Source of the DNA: Euryarchaeota archaeon UBA443
GTDB lineage: Archaea > Thermoplasmatota > Poseidoniia > Poseidoniales > Poseidoniaceae
Reading direction: 5' to 3'
Assembly: GCA_002499195.1 (NCBI GenBank)
Contig: DAKS01000059.1
Location: forward strand, 12,625 to 37,396
DNA: 24,772 nt
The notes below the pieces were generated by a model. That model saw only the letters and a program-made list of their open reading frames with translations. It searched no databases and was not told where the DNA came from. Below are positions 1 to 7,252 of this stretch, one piece after another. A program made the translations under genes and the position numbers. Positions within the stretch are counted from its first letter, which is position 1. Each line of letters begins with the position of its first letter.

Positions 1-972
1 GAACGACATCAACCAGGATGTGAATGGGTTCACATATATCCAGAATCACATACGCGCAATCAAGGATATGTTGAGAACTTGCGAACTCTTTGCCAGTTGG
101 TTGAACGGGCAGGTTATAGATGCACAATAGGAAATCCTGAATTGGATGGATTTGACGCATTAAATGGAATACAAGGTCCCCTTGCGTTAGATAGAGTGGA
201 AGTTGATGAAGATATTCTTATGGTTCAAGGTAAACAACCTGATTTTATATTATTGAACAACGATCTAACAGATGGAGATTTGCAGGGCCTTTCTGCACAG
301 GGTGTTCTTCCAAGCCCGCAAATGGGATGGTATCAGCGAAAGAAATCACAACACTTCGAATTTTTACGTCCACTGGTTGAAGAGATTAGTGAAATCATTG
401 GTATTGATCCATGGCACCTTATTTGTGATTCATTCGTATCCGAAGAGAAATGTCTCGAAAAAGAAACATGTCGTATTCAACTTGCAAGCGATGTTGATGT
501 TTTTCTCGCAATTCTTACTGAACGATACGCCTCACTTGGTATTGATAGAGAACCTGTCGCATACGTCAAGAACAATCGTGGGACATATGGTTTGGGAATC
601 ATGACGGTAACATCGGGCAATGAACTACTGAATCTCTCCAATCGTAAGATGAAGAAGCTGATGTATGGCAAAGGAAGTTCAGATACTGAAGATTTCTTGA
701 TCCAAGAAGGTGTTCCAACACTGATGAAAACGGATACAGGTGCACCAGTTGAACCAGTAGTCTATCTTGTTGATGGAGACGCATCTTCATGGTTTTACAG
801 AATCAATCCAAAAAAGGACGAAATAGGTAACCTCAATTCCCCAAGTGCTCGTTTTGTCACCTCGGAAGAGGATTCAACCTACATGACACACGCCCACAAT
901 TGGCATGCGTTGTTGTCGGAGTTATCGATGCTAGCGATGGGACTTGAGTCTGCAGCCTTACAAGAATCATAA
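1..972 (+). CDS. gshA: Glutamate-cysteine ligase, GshA type (5'-truncated by window edge)
   Basis: Probably joins glutamate and cysteine with ATP to make gamma-glutamylcysteine, the precursor or functional form of a low-molecular-weight thiol. The frame is open from base 1, so the N-terminus lies outside the window; 323 residues are visible. The TTG at 79 is not a real start, because conserved-looking sequence (HIYPESHTRN, then ENLRTL) precedes it in frame. Family hallmarks of the ATP-grasp-like GshA found in Acidithiobacillus and relatives are seen: KNNRGTYGLGIMTV near visible residues 190-203, LIQEGVPTL, EPVVYLVDG, and a late WFYRIN...GNLNSPSARFV block. It ends 20 bases before the next gene on the same strand. 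Recognition is from memory of the family; the reaction is established for relatives and inferred here. Confidence 0.82.
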   Translation, partial: ERHQPGCEWVHIYPESHTRNQGYVENLRTLCQLVERAGYRCTIGNPELDGFDALNGIQGPLALDRVEVDEDILMVQGKQPDFILLNNDLTDGDLQGLSAQGVLPSPQMGWYQRKKSQHFEFLRPLVEEISEIIGIDPWHLICDSFVSEEKCLEKETCRIQLASDVDVFLAILTERYASLGIDREPVAYVKNNRGTYGLGIMTVTSGNELLNLSNRKMKKLMYGKGSSDTEDFLIQEGVPTLMKTDTGAPVEPVVYLVDGDASSWFYRINPKKDEIGNLNSPSARFVTSEEDSTYMTHAHNWHALLSELSMLAMGLESAALQES

Positions 973-992
973 CTGGTTGATTTAAACAATGG

Positions 993-1667
993 ATGCTTAG
1001 CAGGTCCATGCGTCGTGAGGCACTTTATGTCCTGACGATTGCGATTGGTCTTTTCATTTCAGCAGAATATGCACAATGGCCTGTCGATATTTGGTGCATT
1101 GGCGTTTTTTCATACATCTTTTGGAAAACAACTCGCAAAGAACGTATTGAGATGATAGCAGTCCTGGCCTTTGCTACACCAATGGAGTTGTTCTTTAGCG
1201 AAGTATGGCTGATTTACGAGTATCAACGTGGACTGATGCCATTATTTGTTCCAGTTGGTCACTACTTCCTTTTTGATCTTGGTCGTAGAGTTGCAAAACA
1301 TCTGCCTCTGAATTCGTCAATGATTCTAATTCTACTTCTTACTCCCTTGGTCATATACGGGGCTATTCAAGGAACTGATACTTCTGCAATCATCCTCATT
1401 TGCATCACTCTCGGATTTATACAATGGGGTCCAGAACCACGCCTCTATGCATCGATGGTATGGCTTGCACTATTCATGGAATTATGGGGGACACATCTCG
1501 GAAATTGGACGTGGGATTCCCATGTTCCATGGACTGGACTTACAGCTTGGAATCCGCCCCTTCTCGTTGGTGCATTCTACTGTTTTGGAGATTTACTTGT
1601 TAATTTGAGCGTTGCCAAGTTTGAAGGGCAACCCATGGCTGAGGTGAACCATGACGTCCTCGGATGA
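993..1667 (+). CDS. Polytopic membrane protein of unknown function
   Basis: I do not recognise a family. The 224-residue product has about six or seven hydrophobic segments (roughly residues 11-24, 30-44, 53-68, 82-96, 109-125, 131-146, 152-166 and 187-205; some are short). Short conserved-looking polar motifs lie between helices: PVGHYFLFDLGRR, a Trp-rich ELWGTHLGNWTW, and NPPLLVGAFYCFGD. The ATG at 993 is followed by another in-frame ATG at 1008, and either could be the start. The gene sits 20 bases after gshA and its 3' end overlaps the ferredoxin gene by 17 bases, so the three are probably co-transcribed. An enzymatic or transport role cannot be assigned. Confidence 0.75.
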   Translation: MLSRSMRREALYVLTIAIGLFISAEYAQWPVDIWCIGVFSYIFWKTTRKERIEMIAVLAFATPMELFFSEVWLIYEYQRGLMPLFVPVGHYFLFDLGRRVAKHLPLNSSMILILLLTPLVIYGAIQGTDTSAIILICITLGFIQWGPEPRLYASMVWLALFMELWGTHLGNWTWDSHVPWTGLTAWNPPLLVGAFYCFGDLLVNLSVAKFEGQPMAEVNHDVLG

Positions 1668-1983
1668 GTTGAAGCGTCGCCGCGAAGAAGAGGCGAAGCG
1701 GATTCGAACGAGTTTGAATCGTCAACGTGGTGTTCAGCATGCTTCCTTGAAAGGAGGGGAGTCGGCTGTTGCATTCGTCAAAGAAGATTTGTGCATTGGT
1801 TGTGATCAGTGCACCATAGTCTGCGATGATGACGCTATTGAAATGTACAAAGTGGCTATGCGTAGCCCTTTACTCAATGTTGAGAGCAATCAGAAAGCGA
1901 AGATTATTCGCGATGCTTGCACAGGATGTCGATTGTGTGTTCTCGCTTGTCCAACCGATGCAATCAGTATGATTGACCGATGA
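1651..1983 (+). CDS. 2x[4Fe-4S] ferredoxin-like protein with basic N-terminal extension
   Basis: A small electron carrier or Fe-S subunit of 110 residues. Two full CxxCxxCxxxC motifs are visible: C48, C51, C54, C58 and C90, C93, C96, C100. The second is followed by Pro as in classical ferredoxins; the first is followed by Asp. An Arg/Lys/Glu-rich N-terminal stretch of about 35 residues has no place in a minimal ferredoxin and could be a docking segment. The start overlaps the end of the membrane-protein gene by 17 bases. The stop codon TGA (1981-1983) is part of the Shine-Dalgarno site of the next gene. It lies 300 bases from the 3' end of the convergent cytochrome/HdrD fusion gene, so a functional link is possible but unproven. 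Confidence 0.85.
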   Translation: MTSSDELKRRREEEAKRIRTSLNRQRGVQHASLKGGESAVAFVKEDLCIGCDQCTIVCDDDAIEMYKVAMRSPLLNVESNQKAKIIRDACTGCRLCVLACPTDAISMIDR

Positions 1984-1989
1984 GGTGAT
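1982..1989 (+). promoter_or_regulatory. Shine-Dalgarno site overlapping the ferredoxin stop codon
   Basis: GAGGTGAT shares its first two bases with the TGA stop of the ferredoxin gene and lies four bases before the ATG at 1994. It matches the anti-Shine-Dalgarno ATCACCTC of archaeal 16S rRNA. It fixes the downstream start at 1994 rather than the in-frame ATG at 1973. Confidence 0.75.
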
Positions 1990-1993
1990 TGAA

Positions 1994-2278
1994 ATGTCTA
2001 AGAAAGGTAAACAACCAACTGCACAACGATTTGGTGGAGAATTTGGCCCTTATAGAACGGAAGGAACCACCGGAGTTTCACTTGGAACCTTCAAGACGCT
2101 TGTATGGACTTCCAACATTGGAGGGCTAATTCTTTGTGTTATCGCTCTCGAACTATTGTTCGTTCAACAAGAATTCATGTGGGGTCTAATCAGTCTCATC
2201 GCAGGTGTCCTCATCGCCCTATTCCCATCGAACTACGAAATCGTAGGCATGGAGGATGAAACTCCTCCTCAAGAATAA
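1994..2278 (+). CDS. Small two-helix membrane protein
   Basis: The product has 94 residues and no recognised family. A hydrophilic N-terminus of about 35 residues (Lys-rich at first, with a GGEFGPYRTEG stretch) is followed by two hydrophobic helices at about 40-58 and 63-78, and an acidic tail ends in PPQE. The start at 1994 is chosen because GAGGTGAT precedes it at ideal spacing; the in-frame ATG at 1973 lies inside the ferredoxin coding sequence. Its stop is two bases from the stop of the convergent cytochrome/HdrD fusion gene. Position at the end of a ferredoxin-containing operon suggests a small subunit of a membrane complex; this is inference. Confidence 0.7.
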   Translation: MSKKGKQPTAQRFGGEFGPYRTEGTTGVSLGTFKTLVWTSNIGGLILCVIALELLFVQQEFMWGLISLIAGVLIALFPSNYEIVGMEDETPPQE

Positions 2279-2280
2279 TC

Positions 2281-5067
2281 TCAAGCTTCAACTTCTGTTT
2301 GAGTAGTTGCTGGAAGTTCGCTCTTCTTTGCATTGACTTCACGAGCAAGGAAGGAAACAACGTCGAGAATTTCGATATCTTCGTAGCGCTCATCACCTTC
2401 AAATTTGAGACATTCAAAGTGAGATACACACTTTGGACAGGAGGTTAGCATAGTATCGGCTCCAGTCGACTTGATCTCTTCCATTCTTGCAACACGGAGT
2501 GCTCTCGCGTTTTCATTGCATGACATCATACTGGAAACACCGCAACACATTGCATCTTCGCCATGGTGTTCCATCTCGACGAGATCAACGCCTTCTACTG
2601 CATTGATGAGTTCACGAGGCTCTTCATAGATTCCCATTTGTCGACCGAGTCGACAAGGGTCGTGGTAGGTGACGGTCGTAGCATCGGTTGAAAGTTGCAT
2701 ATCGAAACCGTTCTCGATTAGATACTCAGTAGTGTGCATGACCTTGACACCATCGAGTTCGTAATCTCTAGCAAAGGTTCGGAAACACTCTGCACAAGAT
2801 GAGACAAGCGTATCAATGCCTGATGCTTCGATCTTCTTCTGGTTATATGCCTTGAGTTTGTCGAACACTTCGGTCAAACCTTGCCACTTCTGATCGTGAC
2901 CACAACACTTGAGGAAGTCACGTCCTAGATATGAGACATCATGACCCATTTCCTCAAACAGAGTAAAGGCAGCAGTCGTTGAGTCACCTAAGTTCATCTC
3001 TCCTTCGTTAACATGTGAAAAGACCATCTCTTGGTCGAGGTAGTCAACACATCCTGGGTAGTATCCTACATTGGATGGAATTGGATATTCTTCGACAGGA
3101 ATGAAATCTTCGTTCGAGGCTTCCTCAGCTTCTGCTGCAAGAACTGCTTGAAGCACTGTGTGAGGGATCTCAGTAGCGGGACCTCCAACGATTAGGCTTC
3201 GACGAATATCGACATAGGAATCGTAGTCGACCAGTTGAGGGCATGCGTTGGTACACGCTGTACATGTTAGACACGAATACATCGGTACGCCATCATCTTC
3301 ATTATTCCATGAGTTGTAAATGATGTTGAGTTTGTCTCCACCATTGAATAATCGAACTGGACATGCATCATCACAAAGGTCACAACCGTAACACTTGTTC
3401 ATCTCAAACTCATATCCACGAGCCATCGATCGCAAGAGAACGAAAACGATTGCACCAAAGGTTAGACATGGAATGAACATGGCATAAGTCAACTTTGCAT
3501 CCAAGGACTTTGGATTGACGTGGTAGGATGGATTTGTGATATCACTATAGGTGCCAGATGAAGCAGCAATCATTTCCGTATCGCTCAAGTTGACTACTTT
3601 GCCAGCATTTGCACCAGCATTGCTATCCCAGAGGAGAAGTGGTTGGAAGGCACGGACCGAAAACGTTGTTTCGGTAGTAATGGATTCGTTCAATGCCAAA
3701 GCACCTGATGCTGTGATGGTGTAGGCATAACTGTAAGTGCCTGGTTCAAGGTTGATTTCAGCACCTTCACAGTCGGTGAAGGAAGTGATCACATTTCCTG
3801 AACTGTCACTAACGGACATGGTGCTTGTAAGCATGGTCGAGGTTTTGACCTCGTTTATTTTCCGCTCGCTTGCACGGTATTCACACGTAACATCGGTCGG
3901 AAGCGCTTCACTGGTAAATTCATCTGTAACTGTAAAGTCTCCTGATGTTGTATATCCCTCACCGCCAGCAAATGTGATGGTGGTTCCTGCAGCGTTAATG
4001 CCATCCTCTGGAATTTGGTGATTATTTGCATCACTGAAATCGATAATCGTCTCTCGAGCAGGCTGGAATATTTGCCAATCCAGCCATGCTGCCGCGGGCA
4101 CGATACCGTCCGTATAGCCTCGTTCATCACTAAACTCGTTCGTATCATGTACTTCTACATCTGAAGGTTGAGTGCGCATGGCTTCGAGTTCAGGATAGTA
4201 ATCGTGGGTCAAACCCTTGATAGTCAACAGTCCACCTGCTTCCCAGAATCCATTGTCATAGGTGTCGAAGGTTGCAACCGATGCACCAGCCGAAACGATT
4301 AGCGCTCCAACGATGAGACGCTTACCGTGTTCTGGTGTAAAGCCTGAACCCCAGGCTTTGACAAGTACATTTCGTCCCACAAAATAGATGACAATCCATA
4401 ACAGAATCCCCGTTAATATCCACGGCACAGCATTGAAAATTTCAGCAAGCCAAGGTGCTCTCGTTCCACATAACAGATCTCCATGTGAATCAAGTTTACA
4501 ATAATCTGAACGATTTTTGCCATACAACTCAAGGAAGATGTTGATCGAAAAGACGGAAATGAACCAAATGTGAGCGAGGTAAACAGCACCTGCTGCTGCG
4601 AACCATGGGTCCTCAACAGGTCGCTTCTCACGTCCACCGAGGAATGGAGGAAGGGCGAGAATACCGACTGGGATTCCTGTTAGTGCAGCACCCCACCATG
4701 CAGCGTTCCAAGCGAACACCGGTTGGCCGACGATGTCGCCGATAAATCCGGTTGGTACAGTAAATTGTGGAAGATATTCTCCCCATCGAAGGTAACCGTA
4801 AGAAAACAGTACGTACCAATCAGGGAAAACGAATCCTGCTTGTGCATACGGGTCAGCAGCACCGTGCAATGGAGGTGGTATTAACCACGCATAAAACAGT
4901 AAAACAGCGGCCATGAAGGCGAATAAAATAGTATCACGTAGAACTTCGTGAGGCCAGAAACCGTGACCCATTCGTGTCCGCGTACGCTTTTCACCGGCTT
5001 CCTGTAGCTTGGATTTTTCATCCATGTATGAGGTTGCAACTCGTCCAAAATTTTCCATTAATCCCAT
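2281..5067 (-). CDS. Fusion: cytochrome b C-terminal (subunit IV-like) domain, extracytoplasmic domain and HdrD-type Fe-S disulfide reductase
   Basis: A 928-residue fusion. Residues 35-270 resemble the C-terminal half of cytochrome b (b6f subunit IV): WPHEVLRD, PPPLHG, and a Qo-site PDWY motif at 82-85 (bases 4813-4824), with helices near 45-63, 121-141, 156-178, 216-234 and 250-266. Residues 270-525 form a hydrophilic, Thr/Ser-rich, probably beta-structured domain with Cys395 and Cys433. A sixth helix (about 526-546) leads to a cytoplasmic module with two ferredoxin motifs (C559, C562, C565, C569; C599, C602, C605, C609) and two complete CCG motifs (C673, C721-722, C758/C761; C805, C841-842, C877/C880), as in HdrD/HdrB heterodisulfide reductases. 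Helix count puts PDWY outside and the Fe-S module inside. The start at 5067 follows CGGAGGTATT. It is the last gene of the respiratory operon. The fused arrangement is seen directly; the electron route is inference. Confidence 0.88.
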   Translation of the reverse strand: MGLMENFGRVATSYMDEKSKLQEAGEKRTRTRMGHGFWPHEVLRDTILFAFMAAVLLFYAWLIPPPLHGAADPYAQAGFVFPDWYVLFSYGYLRWGEYLPQFTVPTGFIGDIVGQPVFAWNAAWWGAALTGIPVGILALPPFLGGREKRPVEDPWFAAAGAVYLAHIWFISVFSINIFLELYGKNRSDYCKLDSHGDLLCGTRAPWLAEIFNAVPWILTGILLWIVIYFVGRNVLVKAWGSGFTPEHGKRLIVGALIVSAGASVATFDTYDNGFWEAGGLLTIKGLTHDYYPELEAMRTQPSDVEVHDTNEFSDERGYTDGIVPAAAWLDWQIFQPARETIIDFSDANNHQIPEDGINAAGTTITFAGGEGYTTSGDFTVTDEFTSEALPTDVTCEYRASERKINEVKTSTMLTSTMSVSDSSGNVITSFTDCEGAEINLEPGTYSYAYTITASGALALNESITTETTFSVRAFQPLLLWDSNAGANAGKVVNLSDTEMIAASSGTYSDITNPSYHVNPKSLDAKLTYAMFIPCLTFGAIVFVLLRSMARGYEFEMNKCYGCDLCDDACPVRLFNGGDKLNIIYNSWNNEDDGVPMYSCLTCTACTNACPQLVDYDSYVDIRRSLIVGGPATEIPHTVLQAVLAAEAEEASNEDFIPVEEYPIPSNVGYYPGCVDYLDQEMVFSHVNEGEMNLGDSTTAAFTLFEEMGHDVSYLGRDFLKCCGHDQKWQGLTEVFDKLKAYNQKKIEASGIDTLVSSCAECFRTFARDYELDGVKVMHTTEYLIENGFDMQLSTDATTVTYHDPCRLGRQMGIYEEPRELINAVEGVDLVEMEHHGEDAMCCGVSSMMSCNENARALRVARMEEIKSTGADTMLTSCPKCVSHFECLKFEGDERYEDIEILDVVSFLAREVNAKKSELPATTQTEVEA

Positions 5068-5070
5068 TCA

Positions 5071-5080
5071 AATACCTCCG
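5071..5080 (-). promoter_or_regulatory. Shine-Dalgarno site of the cytochrome/HdrD fusion gene
   Basis: CGGAGGTATT on the minus strand lies three bases before the ATG at 5067, within the 14-base gap after the cytochrome b stop. It supports the chosen start over the in-frame ATG three codons downstream. Confidence 0.65.
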
Positions 5081-5081
5081 A

Positions 5082-5948
5082 TCAATGCGGCTCCGCAATA
5101 CCTTGTACCCAGACAATAAACAAGTGAATGATGATCAGAGTGGTCACGATCACTGGTAGAATAAAGACGTGTATGAAGTACATACGAGTAACGGTTCGAG
5201 GTGTGAGAGATGATCCACCGAAGAGCAGAGTTGCGATATACTTTCCAATGAGTGGGGAGGAATTCGCAAGGTTGATTCCAATAACTGCAGCTCCATAGGC
5301 AAGACTATCCCATGGTAAGAGATAACCAGAGTAACCAAAGACGATTGTCAACGCCATCAATGCCACACCGATAAGCCAGTTGAGTTCACGTGGGTTTCGA
5401 TATGCACCTGTGAAGTAGACTCGACACATATGCAAGAACACAGATGCTACCATGAAGTGCGTACCCCAGTGGTGGACTGCACGAATGATGTAGCCGAATG
5501 GAAGTTCAAGCATGATGAATTGCATCGATGCATAGGCAGGTGAAGGATCACCTTCGCCTCCTGGAACGTAATAGATGCCAAGAACTGTTCCCGTTATTAC
5601 AAGGATGATGAAACTGAGGAAGGAGATTCCTCCGAGACAATAGAGGGGGTACCAATACCAAATAATTCGCAGTTTGTATTTCTCTGCGTGTGTTAGTGGC
5701 ATCTGGCGATGCATGTTGTAGTATGCTCCTTTCGACATGTTCCAGTAATCTTGGATGCGGAAACGTGTGTCCATCCATGAAAATACCCACAGGAAAGCAC
5801 GTTCGGATATGCCCATTCCTCCAGTGGATTCGACCGCACGCAAAATCTCACGGCGAGGCATTTCTTCTGTTTCTTTGCGGAGTGTAAAAGCCACAAGAAC
5901 GATGATGAAGGCGATAAAGAACCATAAAATCCAGAACATTGTTGTCAT
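5082..5948 (-). CDS. Cytochrome b N-terminal subunit, b6-like, with a heme-c attachment Cys
   Basis: The di-heme membrane subunit of a Rieske/cytochrome b complex, 288 residues, oxidising and reducing quinones. After an N-terminal helix (about 5-22) and a linker, the cytochrome b core starts near residue 95. Heme ligands are visible: H159 and H173 (spacing 14) in VHHWGTHF...LHMCRV, and H260 and H275 (spacing 15, as in b6f; bc1 has 14). YCLGGI at 103-108 matches the b6 segment whose Cys carries the covalent heme c of b6f complexes; the Cys codon is at 5637-5639. GYSGYLLPWD and PRELNW are typical. Residues 1-94, with an extra helix, go beyond the minimal b6 protein. The ATG at 5948 follows GAGGTGAT, which overlaps the Rieske stop. 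The C-terminal half of cytochrome b is on the next gene, so cytochrome b is split as in b6f. Confidence 0.93.
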   Translation of the reverse strand: MTTMFWILWFFIAFIIVLVAFTLRKETEEMPRREILRAVESTGGMGISERAFLWVFSWMDTRFRIQDYWNMSKGAYYNMHRQMPLTHAEKYKLRIIWYWYPLYCLGGISFLSFIILVITGTVLGIYYVPGGEGDPSPAYASMQFIMLELPFGYIIRAVHHWGTHFMVASVFLHMCRVYFTGAYRNPRELNWLIGVALMALTIVFGYSGYLLPWDSLAYGAAVIGINLANSSPLIGKYIATLLFGGSSLTPRTVTRMYFIHVFILPVIVTTLIIIHLFIVWVQGIAEPH

Positions 5949-5951
5949 GAT

Positions 5952-5959
5952 ATCACCTC
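5952..5959 (-). promoter_or_regulatory. Shine-Dalgarno site overlapping the Rieske stop codon
   Basis: GAGGTGAT on the minus strand shares bases with the TGA stop of the Rieske gene (5958-5960) and lies three bases before the cytochrome b ATG. This arrangement favours translational coupling of the two subunits. Confidence 0.7.
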
Positions 5960-6800
5960 AATCACAGTACGTCAGCCAGTCGACGTAATCGGTTATGCCC
6001 TCAATGACATCATTGTTGAGTGCGATTGGAATTAGCGGTAAGCCAACAGGGGCTGGTCCACCCGCTTTGCGCACACCAGCATAGGTGAACGTCGCACCAT
6101 TGGAACGGTTACGGTTGGTGTTCATCTCCAATGCAGTCGTATCGAATCGAGAGGAGTGGCATATGCAGAACAACTTGGTTCCGCCATCATCGGTTCCACC
6201 AGGAGTCCAAGAATCATCGGTATAGGAATTGGAAACAAGTTGCCATCCTGGAATGCAACAAAGATGAGTACACCGGCCAAACACCATGATTATGTCATCG
6301 GAAGGATAGATGCGCTCATCCATTGCGACCATGTCTTCGAAGTGACCGATATATTTTCCAGACTCATCATAACCTTCCATCATTTGGAAGCGAGCCTTGT
6401 TGTTGTCCAGAGGAGATCCTTGCCACTTTGAATCTTCAACATAGTTTACAACGACTGGAACACCGTTCCATACGCCAGAGGCTCCAGATGTACCGGTATT
6501 GGAATTCGCTGCCTCTGCAACAAAGTCTGCCTTGGTCATCGATTGCAAGTGCTTTGAACCATACCAAGCCGTGTCTTCACGACCTTTAGCCCAGAACTTG
6601 ACCGAAAGGTCACCAGCATTTCCTCCGCCAGGAGGTAAGAGAATTGAAGCGAATCCAAGAACGCCCAAGGAGGCAGCGAGAACACCCGTTGCCGTGTTAA
6701 ATCCATATCGAAGGAATTGTCTTCGATTGATGACGGTATCACCAACATTGATGCTCCCTTCTTTTGATTCAGGAACGAATAGGTTGTAATCCTTAGCCAT
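5958..6800 (-). CDS. Rieske [2Fe-2S] protein with Tat signal
   Basis: The high-potential electron acceptor from quinol in the cytochrome b complex, facing outside the membrane. From the ATG at 6800 it has 280 residues. A twin-arginine motif RRQFLR at 26-31 is followed by a hydrophobic segment (about 36-56) that probably stays as an anchor, then the soluble domain. Cluster motifs are CTHLCC at 177-182 and CICHSS at 212-217. Ligands by homology are C177, H179, C212 and H215, with C182/C214 as the disulfide pair. The usual Gly before the disulfide Cys is replaced by Cys181. About 105 residues between anchor and motif 1, including a Gly/Ser/Thr-rich stretch, exceed a minimal Rieske fold. The start at 6800 is preferred over the one at 6827 because GGTGA precedes it and the longer form overlaps the upstream gene. 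Confidence 0.93.
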   Translation of the reverse strand: MAKDYNLFVPESKEGSINVGDTVINRRQFLRYGFNTATGVLAASLGVLGFASILLPPGGGNAGDLSVKFWAKGREDTAWYGSKHLQSMTKADFVAEAANSNTGTSGASGVWNGVPVVVNYVEDSKWQGSPLDNNKARFQMMEGYDESGKYIGHFEDMVAMDERIYPSDDIIMVFGRCTHLCCIPGWQLVSNSYTDDSWTPGGTDDGGTKLFCICHSSRFDTTALEMNTNRNRSNGATFTYAGVRKAGGPAPVGLPLIPIALNNDVIEGITDYVDWLTYCD

Positions 6801-6805
6801 ATGCT

Positions 6806-7252
6806 TCACCACTTGTACTCCTTCCAATCTTTGGTGTGCTCAGGAACGTATTTGTTCTGAGAATGTTTGACGATTATGGTATCTGGCAAGATGTATTTGA
6901 GGTAAACTACGCCCATTAGAATAAGCGTTGTCAGAGTCATCGCCAAATGGAAAGACAGTTGTTGTTGGTCCCAATCCTTGGCCATTCCGTAAATCAGAGA
7001 AAAAGACCAATAGCAAATCCAGAATATGCCCCATACAAAGAAAAACATGGTCAGATACGAACCACCAGAAGGTGCAAGACTGGCGCTTACAATAGTTCCA
7101 GATTCAGCCACGTCATGCACGCCATGATTGATGGCTTCATCCATCTGCGCCTCGGTGAGCTCGACCCCTTCCAGAGCGTTGCGAGCATCTTTGATGGAAA
7201 TCGAACCATCGGCAACGCCTTTGAGCAAACTGTTGATCGTATCATCGTACAT
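6806..7252 (-). CDS. Two-helix membrane protein of the cytochrome b operon
   Basis: The product has 148 residues and is not recognised. The first 50 residues are acidic and probably helical (LLKGVADGSISIKDARNAL...), followed by two hydrophobic segments near 68-90 and 101-120, and a charged C-terminus ending in KDWKEYKW. No heme or metal motif stands out. The ATG at 7252 is preceded by GAGGTGATCA; the GTG at 7255 is also in frame but less likely. The start overlaps the stop of the upstream gene and its own stop lies five bases before the Rieske ATG, so it is embedded in the respiratory operon. It is probably an accessory or assembly subunit of the complex; this rests on position only. Confidence 0.75.
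   Translation of the reverse strand: MYDDTINSLLKGVADGSISIKDARNALEGVELTEAQMDEAINHGVHDVAESGTIVSASLAPSGGSYLTMFFFVWGIFWICYWSFSLIYGMAKDWDQQQLSFHLAMTLTTLILMGVVYLKYILPDTIIVKHSQNKYVPEHTKDWKEYKW

Noticed and set aside
1748..1757. Strong AAAGGAGG-like ribosome site inside the ferredoxin gene
   Set aside because: No in-frame start codon follows at usable spacing; the bases encode Leu-Lys-Gly-Gly-Glu and the match is probably chance.
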